Of a stretch of DNA of 64,000 bases, positions 16,231 through 24,508 are shown one piece after another; the first letter of the stretch is position 1, and each line of letters starts with the position of its first letter. The notes beneath the pieces were generated by a model. It made no database searches. It was not told where the DNA came from and saw only the letters and a list, made by a program, of their open reading frames with translations. The stretch is from Arthrobacter sp. Leaf69. Its GTDB lineage: Bacteria > Actinomycetota > Actinomycetes > Actinomycetales > Micrococcaceae. The translations under genes were made by a program, and so were the position numbers. The stretch is taken from contig NZ_LMLR01000017.1 in assembly GCF_001422645.1 (NCBI RefSeq), positions 1-64,000 on the forward strand, written 5' to 3'.

Positions 16231-16915
16231 CGATCCACTCCGTTTCTCCAGGCAGCAAGACGGCGGTTCCGGCTGACAGCCCGGCCAGCCGGTCACCCGC
16301 CCGGGCCAGGACCGCCGGATCGTCCGGCAGGGCAAGCCCCAGAACAGTATTCTGCGCCTCATAACTGGTTTCGGCCATGACATAGCCCGCGGCGCGCAGG
16401 TCATTCTCCAGCCGGCCCGCTGCCGTATGCGGGACCGCCACGGTGCAGATCCGCAGCCGCCGCCGTTGCACCAGCGGTGCCCGATCCAGGGCGGCGGTCA
16501 CGGACTCGGAGTAGGCGCGGACCAGTCCGCCGGCACCGAGCAGGATCCCGCCGAAGTAGCGGACGACGACGGCGGTCACGTCGCTGAGGTCCGTCACACC
16601 GGGCGCGGTTTCGCGCCTCAGCAGCGCGTCAAGCATGGGGAGGCCAGCAGTGCCGGACGGCTCGCCGTCGTCGTTGGAGCGTTGTATGCTGCGGTCCGGA
16701 CCGATCACGAACGCGGAGCAGTGGTGCCGCGCATCGTGAAATTCCTTCCGGAGCCCGGCGAGTACCGAGCGGGCGCCGTCCTCATCCGCGGTGCGGTGCA
16801 GCACGGTGATGAACCGGGAGCGTTTTACCTCGATCTCGTGGCGGAATTCGGGGCCTGCGGCCAGGACGGTGTAAACGGTGGCCCTGCTCTCCGGATAATC
16901 CACGCCTTCAGCCAC
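16214..16915 (-). CDS. yigZ: YigZ/IMPACT family protein
   Basis: The 233-residue product has the IMPACT-family pattern: FRHEIEVKRSRFITVL at the N-terminus, AFVIGPDRSIQRSNDDGEPSGTAG in the centre and VVRYFGGILLGAGGLVRAY near residues 118-136. The family is conserved, cytoplasmic and possibly tied to translation regulation or nucleic-acid binding; the biochemical role is not settled. It starts at GTG 16915 with TAAACT six bases upstream, a leaderless arrangement, and is divergent from coaE with only 22 bases between start codons. Confidence 0.85.
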   Translation of the reverse strand: MAEGVDYPESRATVYTVLAAGPEFRHEIEVKRSRFITVLHRTADEDGARSVLAGLRKEFHDARHHCSAFVIGPDRSIQRSNDDGEPSGTAGLPMLDALLRRETAPGVTDLSDVTAVVVRYFGGILLGAGGLVRAYSESVTAALDRAPLVQRRRLRICTVAVPHTAAGRLENDLRAAGYVMAETSYEAQNTVLGLALPDDPAVLARAGDRLAGLSAGTAVLLPGETEWIDVPLS

Positions 16916-16921
16916 CGGATC

Positions 16922-16931
16922 AGTTTAGTCT
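16922..16931. promoter_or_regulatory. Overlapping divergent -10 elements of yigZ and coaE
   Basis: TAAACT on the minus strand (16922-16927) and TAGTCT on the plus strand (16926-16931) share two bases. Each ends six bases before its own GTG start (16915 and 16938). Confidence 0.55.
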
Positions 16932-16937
16932 GGTGGG

Positions 16938-18152
16938 GTGCTGAAAATCGGGTTGACGGGCGGCATCGCCTCAGGGAAGTCAGTGGCGGCCGCGCGTCTG
17001 CGTGAACTCGGCGCGGTGGTGATCGACGCCGACGCCCTGGCCCGCGAGGTCGTGGAACCGGGAACGCCGGGGCTCGCGCAGGTGGCCGGGGCGTTCAGCA
17101 AGGCCATCCTGACGCCCGACGGCGGCCTGGACCGGCCGAAGCTCGGCGCCCTCGTCTTCGGGAACCCGGAGCGGCTCGGCGTGCTCAACGGCATCATCCA
17201 TCCCCTCGTCCGGGAGCGGGCCGCCGCGCTGGCCGCCGCTGCACCGAAGGGCGCCGTCGTGGTCCAGGACATCCCACTGTTGGTCGAGACCGGACAGGGC
17301 GCGAACTTCCACCTTGTGGTGGTCGTCGACGCCCCCGACGCCGTCCGCGTGCAGCGCATGGTGCAGCACCGGCACCTGACCGCGGACGAAGCCCGGGCCA
17401 GGATGGCCGCCCAGGCGGGGCGCGACGAGCGGTTGGCGGCGGCCGACGTCGTGCTGGACAACTCGGGGACCAAGGACGAACTCCGGGATGCGGTGGACCG
17501 GCTCTGGAAGTTCCGCCTGGCACCGTTCGCGGAGAACCTGTCCCGGCACCGCCTCGCACCCCGCGCGGGCGGGCCGGTGCTCACGCCCGCCAACTCGGAG
17601 TGGCCCGCGCAGGCCGGCCGGCTCATCGGCCGGCTGCGGGCGGCCGTCGGGGAGGACATCCTGGCCCTGGACCATGTCGGTTCCACGGCGGTTCCCGGCC
17701 TCGCGGCGAAAGACGTGATCGACCTCCAGCTCGGCGTGGAGGACATGGCCGCCGCGGAGCGGATCGCACCGCTCCTGGCTGACGCGGGCTTCCCCGGCTG
17801 GGCCGGCGTCACCTCCGACAACCCCAAGCCCTCACACCCGGACCCGGCGGACTGGCGGAAGCGGCTGCACGGCAACGCCGACCCCGGCCGGGCCGTCAAT
17901 CTCCACGTCCGCGCAGTGGGGTCCCCGGGCTGGCGGTTTGCGCTCTGCTTCAGGGACTGGCTGCGCGACGACGCGGGCGCCCGGGCCGCGTACCTCGCCG
18001 AGAAGCGCCGGGTCGCCAAACTGCACGGCGTGGACAAGTCGACGGCTGGCTACGCCGCCGACAAAGAAAGCTGGTTCACGGACTACGCCGCACCGCGGAT
18101 GGACGCGTGGGCGCAGCGCACCGGCTGGCAGCCGCCGTCGAACAGGCCCTGA
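16938..18152 (+). CDS. coaE: Dephospho-CoA kinase fused to GrpB/UPF0157 domain
   Basis: The 404-residue protein joins two domains. Residues 1 to about 200 are CoaE, with the P-loop GLTGGIASGKS at residues 5-15 and the DIPLLVET motif; this part phosphorylates dephospho-CoA in the last step of coenzyme A synthesis. Residues from about 210 are a GrpB-like domain of the nucleotidyltransferase superfamily (LDHVGSTAVPGLAAKDVIDLQL). The same fusion is known in mycobacteria and relatives, where the second domain may aid folding. GTG 16938 is leaderless-type. It precedes uvrB, the usual actinobacterial order after rpsA. Confidence 0.93.
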   Translation: MLKIGLTGGIASGKSVAAARLRELGAVVIDADALAREVVEPGTPGLAQVAGAFSKAILTPDGGLDRPKLGALVFGNPERLGVLNGIIHPLVRERAAALAAAAPKGAVVVQDIPLLVETGQGANFHLVVVVDAPDAVRVQRMVQHRHLTADEARARMAAQAGRDERLAAADVVLDNSGTKDELRDAVDRLWKFRLAPFAENLSRHRLAPRAGGPVLTPANSEWPAQAGRLIGRLRAAVGEDILALDHVGSTAVPGLAAKDVIDLQLGVEDMAAAERIAPLLADAGFPGWAGVTSDNPKPSHPDPADWRKRLHGNADPGRAVNLHVRAVGSPGWRFALCFRDWLRDDAGARAAYLAEKRRVAKLHGVDKSTAGYAADKESWFTDYAAPRMDAWAQRTGWQPPSNRP

Positions 18153-18166
18153 CCGGGACGTTGTCC

Positions 18167-18212
18167 AGGGAACCGGGCCGGGGGCCGGCCCCTGACGAGG
18201 GAACCGGGCCGG
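18167..18212. repeat. 15-bp direct repeats around a palindrome
   Basis: AGGGAACCGGGCCGG occurs at 18167-18181 and 18198-18212; between them lies the palindrome GGGGCCGGCCCC (18181-18192). It may act as the coaE terminator. Confidence 0.6.
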
Positions 18213-18272
18213 ACCGCAGCGGTTCCGGTACCGCCCAAAGCTGAATCAGGACATCCTGTCGGAGCCCGGCGG

Positions 18273-18278
18273 TAGATT
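18273..18278 (+). promoter_or_regulatory. Leaderless -10 element of uvrB
   Basis: TAGATT ends six bases before the ATG at 18285; no Shine-Dalgarno sequence is seen. Confidence 0.5.
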
Positions 18279-18284
18279 AGGTAC

Positions 18285-20366
18285 ATGAGTCTTGCCCAGC
18301 AGATCAACCGTGTCGTGGCGCCCTTCGAGGTCATCAGCGAGTTCAAGCCGGCAGGTGACCAGCCGGCCGCCATCGCGGAGCTGACTGAACGCATCCAGAA
18401 CGGCGAGAAGGACGTGGTGCTGCTCGGCGCCACCGGAACGGGTAAAAGCGCCACGACGGCGTGGCTGATCGAGCAGGTCCAGCGCCCCACCCTGGTGATG
18501 GTGCAGAACAAGACCCTCGCCGCCCAGCTGGCCAACGAGTTCCGGGAGCTGCTGCCGAACAACGCGGTGGAGTACTTCGTTTCCTACTACGACTACTACC
18601 AGCCCGAGGCCTACGTGGCGCAGACGGACACCTTCATCGAGAAGGACTCCTCCGTCAACGAGGAAGTGGAACGGCTCCGGCACTCCGCCACCAATGCGCT
18701 GCTGACCCGCCGCGACGTGATTGTGGTGGCCACGGTCTCCTGCATCTACGGACTCGGCACCCCGGAAGAATACATCGCCGGCATGGTGACGCTCCGCAAG
18801 GGAGCCGAGATGAACCGCGACGACCTGCTCCGGAAATTCGTCTCCATGCAGTACGCCCGCAACGACATGGACTTCCACCGCGGCACCTTCCGGGTCCGCG
18901 GCGACACCGTGGAAATCATTCCGATGTACGAGGAGCTCGCCATCCGGATCGAGTTCTTCGGCGACGAGATCGAGAACATCTACACCCTGCACCCCCTGAC
19001 CGGTGAAGTGCTCCGGGACGAAACCGAAATGTACGTCTTCCCGGCCTCCCACTATGTGGCCGGTCCGGAGCGCATGGGCCGCGCGATCAAGAGGATCGAA
19101 GACGAACTGGCCGAACGCCTCGCGGTGCTGGAGAGCCAGAACAAGCTCGTCGAGGCCCAGCGCCTCCGGATGCGCACCACTTACGACCTCGAGATGATGC
19201 AGCAGATGGGTTTCTGCAACGGCATCGAGAACTACTCGTCGCACATCGACGGCCGCGCCCGCGGGACCGCGCCGCACTGCCTCATCGACTACTTCCCGGA
19301 CGACTTCCTGCTGGTCATCGATGAATCCCACGTCACCGTGCCGCAGATCGGCGCCATGTACGAGGGCGACATGTCCCGCAAGCGGAACCTCGTGGACCAC
19401 GGTTTCAGGCTGCCCTCGGCGATGGACAACCGCCCGCTGAAGTGGGACGAGTTCCAGGACCGTGTGGGCCAGACCGTGTACCTCTCCGCAACGCCGGGCA
19501 AGTACGAGCTGGGGAAGGCGGATGGCTTTGTCCAGCAGATCATCCGGCCCACCGGGCTGATCGACCCCGAGGTGATCGTGAAGCCCACGAAGGGCCAGAT
19601 CGATGACCTGCTCGGTGAGATCCGGGACCGCACCGCGAAGAACGAGCGTGTCCTGGTCACCACCTTGACGAAGCGGATGGCCGAGGACCTCACCGACTAT
19701 CTGCTGGGCCACGGCGTGAAGGTCGAATACCTGCACTCGGACGTGGACACGCTCCGCCGGGTGGAGCTGCTCCGTGAACTCCGGATGGGCGTCTTCGATG
19801 TGCTGGTCGGCATCAACCTGCTCCGTGAGGGCCTGGACCTGCCCGAGGTGTCGCTGGTCAGCATCCTGGATGCGGACAAGGAAGGCTTCCTGCGGTCGTC
19901 CACCTCACTGATCCAGACGATCGGCCGTGCCGCCCGCAACGTCTCCGGACAGGTACACATGTACGCGGACCGCATCACGGACTCGATGGCCCACGCGATC
20001 GACGAGACCAACCGGCGCCGGGCCATCCAGGTTGCCTACAACACGGAAAAAGGTATCGACCCGCAACCGCTGCGGAAGAAGATTGCCGACATCACGGACC
20101 AGATCGCGAAGGAGGACGCCGACACCCGGGAACTCCTTGCGAGTGCGGGCAAGGCCCGCGGCAAGGGCAAGGGCTCGGCGAAGGTTCGGGCGGATGGCCT
20201 CGCGGCCGCGCCGGCCGAGGACCTCGTGGGCCTGATCGAGCAGCTCACGGAGCAGATGCATGCCGCCGCCGGGGAGCTGCAGTTTGAACTCGCCGCTCGG
20301 CTCCGGGACGAGGTGGGGGAGCTCAAGAAGGAGCTGCGTCAAATGCAGTCTGCGGGGCACGCCTAG
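18285..20366 (+). CDS. uvrB: Excinuclease ABC subunit B
   Basis: The 693-residue protein is the damage-verifying helicase of nucleotide excision repair. It shows the Walker A motif GATGTGKSATT near residues 46-56, the beta-hairpin region YYDYYQPEAYV used to probe DNA, the DESHVT Walker B motif, the helicase motif IGRAARN, and a C-terminal UVR domain (residues about 645-680) that binds UvrC. Length is normal. The start is leaderless-type. UvrA and UvrC are encoded elsewhere in this window. Confidence 0.97.
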   Translation: MSLAQQINRVVAPFEVISEFKPAGDQPAAIAELTERIQNGEKDVVLLGATGTGKSATTAWLIEQVQRPTLVMVQNKTLAAQLANEFRELLPNNAVEYFVSYYDYYQPEAYVAQTDTFIEKDSSVNEEVERLRHSATNALLTRRDVIVVATVSCIYGLGTPEEYIAGMVTLRKGAEMNRDDLLRKFVSMQYARNDMDFHRGTFRVRGDTVEIIPMYEELAIRIEFFGDEIENIYTLHPLTGEVLRDETEMYVFPASHYVAGPERMGRAIKRIEDELAERLAVLESQNKLVEAQRLRMRTTYDLEMMQQMGFCNGIENYSSHIDGRARGTAPHCLIDYFPDDFLLVIDESHVTVPQIGAMYEGDMSRKRNLVDHGFRLPSAMDNRPLKWDEFQDRVGQTVYLSATPGKYELGKADGFVQQIIRPTGLIDPEVIVKPTKGQIDDLLGEIRDRTAKNERVLVTTLTKRMAEDLTDYLLGHGVKVEYLHSDVDTLRRVELLRELRMGVFDVLVGINLLREGLDLPEVSLVSILDADKEGFLRSSTSLIQTIGRAARNVSGQVHMYADRITDSMAHAIDETNRRRAIQVAYNTEKGIDPQPLRKKIADITDQIAKEDADTRELLASAGKARGKGKGSAKVRADGLAAAPAEDLVGLIEQLTEQMHAAAGELQFELAARLRDEVGELKKELRQMQSAGHA

Positions 20367-20383
20367 GGTAATGTTGGGCGGAC

Positions 20384-20508
20384 GTAGGGGAGTATCCCAA
20401 GCGCTACGATCGTCAACACGCACGGCACAGATGCCCTGCCGGGCGTAGCGGGCAGCCAGGCAGTACCAGGTACGTCGTACCGGACCCAGGCGAGTCGGAG
20501 AGACTTAC
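20384..20508 (+). ncRNA. yybP-ykoY manganese riboswitch
   Basis: The leader of the terC gene shows the two conserved internal-loop segments of this riboswitch class: AGGGGAGTA at 20386-20394 and GGAGAGACTT at 20497-20506, with a CGTCAACACG segment at 20411-20420 in between. GTAGG (20384-20388) can pair with CTTAC (20504-20508) as P1. In this class the two loops bind Mn2+ and raise expression of exporter genes. The gene downstream being a TerC exporter fits. Boundaries are approximate. Confidence 0.85.
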
Positions 20509-20541
20509 ACCGCACAGTCACACCCTGCGAAAGGTATCTTC

Positions 20542-21570
20542 GTGCCCGAACTTCCCGTCTGGTTTGAGATCGGCTCCTTCGTCGTCCTCGGCATCATCCT
20601 GGCCATTGACCTGCTGCTGGTCCTCAAACGTCCGCACGAGCCCTCCATGAAGGAGGCCGGCTTGTGGGTGTCGTTCTACATCGCCCTCGCACTGGTCTTT
20701 GCCGGCGCCATGTTCGCGTTCACCGGCCCCGAATACGGCGGGCAGTTCCTCGCCGGCTGGGTCACTGAGTACAGCCTCAGCATCGACAACCTGTTCGTCT
20801 TCATCATCATCATGGCCCGATTCTCGGTACCGCGTAAGTACCAGCAGGAAGTGCTCATGGTGGGCATCATCATCGCCCTGATCCTCCGCGGCATCTTTAT
20901 CCTGCTCGGTGCGATCGTGATCGAACAGTTCAGCTGGGTCTTCTACATCTTTGGCGCCTTCCTGCTGTGGACCGCATGGAAGCAAGCCCAGGACGAGGGT
21001 GAGGACGAGGAAGACAAGGAAAACCCGCTCATCGCCCGGATCCGCAAGGTCCTGCCGATGTCGGAAAAGTTCGACGGCGGAAAACTCCGCACCGTGGTGG
21101 ACGGCAAAAAGGTCTTCACTCCGATGCTGATCGTCTTCGTGACCATCGGCCTGACGGACCTGCTGTTCGCGGTGGACTCCATCCCGGCCATCTTCGGCCT
21201 GACCCAGAGCGCGTTTATCGTCTTCACCGCCAACATCTTCGCCCTGATGGGCCTGCGGCAGCTGTACTTCCTGCTCGGTGGCCTGATGACACGCCTGATC
21301 TACCTGAAGCACGCCCTCTCGGTGATCCTCGCCTTCATCGGCGTGAAGCTGGTCCTGCACGCCATGCACGTCAACGAGCTGCCCTTCATCAACGGCGGCC
21401 AGCACATCGAATGGGCCCCCGAGATCCCGACCTTCGTCTCGCTCGGCGTGATCATCGGCACCATCATCATCGCCGTGATCGCCAGCCTCATCAGCTCCAA
21501 GGCGACGCAGTCCAAGGTTGACGCCCGGCTCGAAGAGGACTCACGCAAGAGCATGAGCGACGCCGAGTAG
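20542..21570 (+). CDS. TerC family integral membrane protein, probable manganese exporter
   Basis: The 342-residue protein has about nine membrane segments and the TerC signatures with acidic residues inside the membrane: EYSLSIDNLFVF (about residues 77-88) and LLFAVDSIPAIFGLT (about residues 208-222). TerC-family proteins export Mn2+ and are linked to metalating secreted enzymes; tellurite resistance is only the historical name. A charged cytoplasmic loop (about residues 150-170) is rich in Glu and Asp. GTG 20542 follows GAAAGG by eight bases. The upstream manganese riboswitch supports the exporter role. Confidence 0.88.
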   Translation: MPELPVWFEIGSFVVLGIILAIDLLLVLKRPHEPSMKEAGLWVSFYIALALVFAGAMFAFTGPEYGGQFLAGWVTEYSLSIDNLFVFIIIMARFSVPRKYQQEVLMVGIIIALILRGIFILLGAIVIEQFSWVFYIFGAFLLWTAWKQAQDEGEDEEDKENPLIARIRKVLPMSEKFDGGKLRTVVDGKKVFTPMLIVFVTIGLTDLLFAVDSIPAIFGLTQSAFIVFTANIFALMGLRQLYFLLGGLMTRLIYLKHALSVILAFIGVKLVLHAMHVNELPFINGGQHIEWAPEIPTFVSLGVIIGTIIIAVIASLISSKATQSKVDARLEEDSRKSMSDAE

Positions 21571-21585
21571 CCCGCACGGTTCGGC

Positions 21586-21591
21586 TAAGCT
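21586..21591 (+). promoter_or_regulatory. Leaderless -10 element of the MFS gene
   Basis: TAAGCT ends six bases before GTG 21598, in the 27-base gap after the terC gene. Confidence 0.45.
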
Positions 21592-21597
21592 CGGACC

Positions 21598-22983
21598 GTG
21601 AAAATCTTTGACGCAACGGCAGTGAACGGTACGGCGCTGGATCCCCAACGGGTCCAGCGCCGTACCGTTTGGGTGCTGAGCACCGCGCAGCTCCTCAGCG
21701 GAATAGGCAGCGGCGCCAGCCTGTCCGTGGGGTCCCTGCTGGCCGTCCAGCTCTCCGGCTCGAACGCCTGGGCCGGGTCGGTCACCACCACCATGACCCT
21801 CGGCGCCGCTGCGGCCGCTCTGCCCCTCGCCGGACTGGCCGGCCGGCGCGGCCGGCGCGCCTCCCTCGTCACGGGCCTGCTCGCCGCCATGGCCGGGGCC
21901 CTGCTGGTGATCGTGTCCACGGTGACAGGCAACTTCGCGGTGCTGCTGCTGGCCGCGGCCCTGCTGGGCCTGGGCACAGCCGCCAACCTGCAGGCCCGCT
22001 TCGCCGCCGTCGACCTCGCCGATCCGGAACACCGCGGCCGCTCCCTGGCGATCGTGGTGTGGGCCGTGACCCTCGGCGCCGTCGCCGGTCCCAACCTCAT
22101 CCGGCCCGGCGCCCTCGTCGGGGAGGCCCTCGGCCTGCCGGCGCTGGCCGGACCCTTCGTCTTCTCCACGGCAGGGCTTGCCCTGGCCGCGCTGCTGCTG
22201 TTCATCGGCCTGCGGCCCGATCCGCTGCTGCTGGCCTCCCGGCTCCGTGCCGGCGGGCAGGCGACATCCGGGAGCGGCACCGGCGCAGCCGGAAGCGCTG
22301 CCGGTGGCACCAGCACTGCCCGACGGCGGCACGGCCTCCGTCACGGCCTGCAGGCCATCAAGGCCTCGCCGCGGGCAGTGCTGGCCCTCCTCGCAGTGAT
22401 TGCCGCCCACGGCTGCATGGCCGCCGTGATGTCGATGACGCCCCTGCACCTGCAATTGCTGACCGAGGGCCCCCTGGCCGACATGCCGTCCGGCCACGTC
22501 CACGCCGCCAGCACCGACGTCCTGGTCCTCATCGGGTTCACCATCTCGCTGCACATCGCCGGGATGTACGCGCTCGCGCCGGTCATGGGCTGGCTGACGG
22601 ACAAAACAGGCCGGCTCCCGGTCATCCTGCTGGGACACGGACTGATCCTGCTCTCGGTCCTGGTGGCCGGCTTCGGCCAGGCCGAGCCTGCCCTGGTGAC
22701 GATCGGACTGGTGCTGCTGGGGCTGGGCTGGTCCGCCGCCACGATCGCCGGTTCCACCCTGCTCGCCGAAAGCGTCGGCGCGGACGACCGCGTCCTCGTG
22801 CAGGGCGTCTCGGACACCCTCATGGGGGTTGCCGGCGCAGTCGGGGCAGGGTTCTCCGGACTGGTGATGAGCGGCGTCGGCTACCAGGGCCTCAACATCG
22901 CCGCAGCCGCCGTCGCCCTGGCCGTCTTCGCGATCGCCCTGCGCGCGGCCACCCTGGACCGCCGGCTGCAAACGGCGGCCTGA
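21598..22983 (+). CDS. Major facilitator superfamily transporter
   Basis: The 461-residue protein has about twelve membrane segments with a cytoplasmic loop rich in Gly, Ser and Thr at about residues 215-245. The basic loop LAGRRGRRASLVTG between helices 2 and 3 and WLTDKTGRLPVILLG between helices 8 and 9 are MFS-type motif A variants. The cargo cannot be told; drug/proton antiport is common for this group. The 5' end of the gene contains a very strong inverted repeat (see the separate entry), so translation initiation could be affected, or the true start could be the GTG at 21673. Confidence 0.85.
   Translation: MKIFDATAVNGTALDPQRVQRRTVWVLSTAQLLSGIGSGASLSVGSLLAVQLSGSNAWAGSVTTTMTLGAAAAALPLAGLAGRRGRRASLVTGLLAAMAGALLVIVSTVTGNFAVLLLAAALLGLGTAANLQARFAAVDLADPEHRGRSLAIVVWAVTLGAVAGPNLIRPGALVGEALGLPALAGPFVFSTAGLALAALLLFIGLRPDPLLLASRLRAGGQATSGSGTGAAGSAAGGTSTARRRHGLRHGLQAIKASPRAVLALLAVIAAHGCMAAVMSMTPLHLQLLTEGPLADMPSGHVHAASTDVLVLIGFTISLHIAGMYALAPVMGWLTDKTGRLPVILLGHGLILLSVLVAGFGQAEPALVTIGLVLLGLGWSAATIAGSTLLAESVGADDRVLVQGVSDTLMGVAGAVGAGFSGLVMSGVGYQGLNIAAAAVALAVFAIALRAATLDRRLQTAA
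21625..21669 (+). repeat. Strong inverted repeat inside the MFS gene 5' end
   Basis: A 17-base arm at 21625-21641 is the exact inverted copy of 21653-21669. Three more pairs (one G-T) extend the stem inward to leave a loop of five bases (21645-21649). It ends in TTT, like a terminator of the upstream terC transcript, but lies in codons 10-24 of the MFS frame. Confidence 0.85.
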
Positions 22984-23021
22984 AAACTGCAGCCCAGCGC
23001 CCGGACCGCAGGCTTGGCCGG

Positions 23022-23042
23022 GCCCGGACAGGGAGTCCGGGC
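23022..23042. terminator. Bidirectional terminator between convergent genes
   Basis: An eight-base perfect stem (GCCCGGAC, 23022-23029, with 23035-23042) with a five-base loop lies between the MFS gene and the convergent hydrolase gene. Confidence 0.5.
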
Positions 23043-23059
23043 TTGGACCGAGCCGGGAC

Positions 23060-24508
23060 TCAGGCCCTGACGGAGCGGGTCAGGCCGAGGAGCCGGGCAA
23101 AGATGCCCTCGCCGTCGTCCGCGATGCCGTCATGGTGGAAGTCCGCCGACTCCCAGACCTGCAGGCCGCGGACGGCTGCGGCCGTCTCCAGCGAGAGCCC
23201 GCGATCCACATAGATGTCTTCGCTGTACACGGCCGCGGCCACCGGCACGGTGTTGTGTGCGAGCCGGGCGGGATCGTACAGCGGCGGCCAGTCGTCCTTT
23301 TCGGCGAGCAGCCCGGCAACGTTGCGCAACGGCCGGAGCGCGGGATCCTGTTCGAAATACCAGGGGTAGACCATCTCACCGGTGAGCAGCGGCTCGGGGG
23401 CCTCCGGGGAAAACTCCGGGAAGTCCTGCAGGACCCGCCACGCGGCCCAGTCGGTGGACTCACGCTGGCCGTAGATCGACTCGTGCATCAGCGCGTACAG
23501 CGGGTTGGCCGACCGTGACACCAGACTCCGGACCTGGTCCAGGAAGGCGTCCGACAGGCGGTCGCCGGCGGGTGTGCCGACGAAGGCATCCTCCAGCAGA
23601 TGGTGCAGGGCATCCACCCGGGTGTTGCCGCCCAGGAAGGAACCCACCATCTGGAAGCGCTCCACGGTGAGCCGTTCGCCGTCGGGCAGGAATTCCTCCG
23701 TGTCGCGAAGGTGCCGTGCGATCCGGGTGACCGCCGTTCGGTCCTCGGGGTAGCGGCCGAAGTATTCGGCGTTGCGCGCCGCCACCCGCTGGAAGGTGGC
23801 CTGGTAGACCCGGTCCGCGGGCCCCGTCAGCGGGCCCAGCCCGCCGGTGATCAGGGCTTCGCGGAGACCTTCCGGGGCGAACGAGAGGTAGCTGAGGGCA
23901 CAGAAGCCGCCGTAGCTCTGGCCGTAGATGGTCCACTGCCCGGATCCCAGTGCCAGCCGGATGGCTTCGGCGTCGGCGACGATCGAATCCGCCCGGAAGT
24001 GCGCCAGGTAGCCCGCTTGGTCGGCGTCGTTGCCCCGCAGCGGGAGTGTCTTGCGGTCGATCGCGGAGGACAGGCCGGTGCCGCGCTGGTCCAGCATCAG
24101 GATGCGGAAGTCCTTCGCGGCGGCTTTGCTCCAGCCGCCGAGCGCCGGGAGGCGGTTGCCACGTCCGCCGGGGCCGCCCTGCAGGTAGAGCAGCCACGGG
24201 AGCTGCGCGGCCTCTTCCTCGCTGTGGTCCGTGGAGACGTATTCGCGGGCAAAGACGGTGATGGTCTCACCGGCCGCCGCGTCCTCGCCGAAGTGGTTGA
24301 GCGGGACTTCGAAGTAGTGCTCTGCGGTGCGCATCCCGCGGTATTCGTGCCGCGCCTTAATGGTGTGCGGAACCGGCGGACGCGCAGCCTCCAGCAGGTC
24401 CGCCGCGCCGGAGCCGGTCAGCGGCAGGTCAGCCCGGGGCCCGTCCGCTGCAGGTCGGTGAGCAGACTGGTCACGGACAGGCCGGGCAGCGAACAGGCGG
24501 TCAGCCAC
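23060..24508 (-). CDS. Alpha/beta hydrolase, proline-iminopeptidase-like
   Basis: The product (482 residues from GTG 24508) has the S33-type hydrolase layout: oxyanion motif YLQGGPGGRGNR, LMLDQRGTGLSS, and the nucleophile elbow YGQSYGGFCALSY holding the catalytic Ser. The acid and His probably lie in IYVDRGLS and WESADFHHDG near the C-terminus. Such enzymes release N-terminal Pro or other residues from peptides. GTG 24508 overlaps the preceding GNAT stop by eight bases; the ATG at 24334 is an alternative start, but the residues just before it (RHEYRG) look conserved in the family. Confidence 0.82.
   Translation of the reverse strand: MADRLFAARPVRDQSAHRPAADGPRADLPLTGSGAADLLEAARPPVPHTIKARHEYRGMRTAEHYFEVPLNHFGEDAAAGETITVFAREYVSTDHSEEEAAQLPWLLYLQGGPGGRGNRLPALGGWSKAAAKDFRILMLDQRGTGLSSAIDRKTLPLRGNDADQAGYLAHFRADSIVADAEAIRLALGSGQWTIYGQSYGGFCALSYLSFAPEGLREALITGGLGPLTGPADRVYQATFQRVAARNAEYFGRYPEDRTAVTRIARHLRDTEEFLPDGERLTVERFQMVGSFLGGNTRVDALHHLLEDAFVGTPAGDRLSDAFLDQVRSLVSRSANPLYALMHESIYGQRESTDWAAWRVLQDFPEFSPEAPEPLLTGEMVYPWYFEQDPALRPLRNVAGLLAEKDDWPPLYDPARLAHNTVPVAAAVYSEDIYVDRGLSLETAAAVRGLQVWESADFHHDGIADDGEGIFARLLGLTRSVRA

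Noticed and set aside
20542..21570. Calling the TerC protein a tellurite resistance determinant
   Set aside because: No other ter genes are present and the manganese riboswitch points to Mn2+ export.
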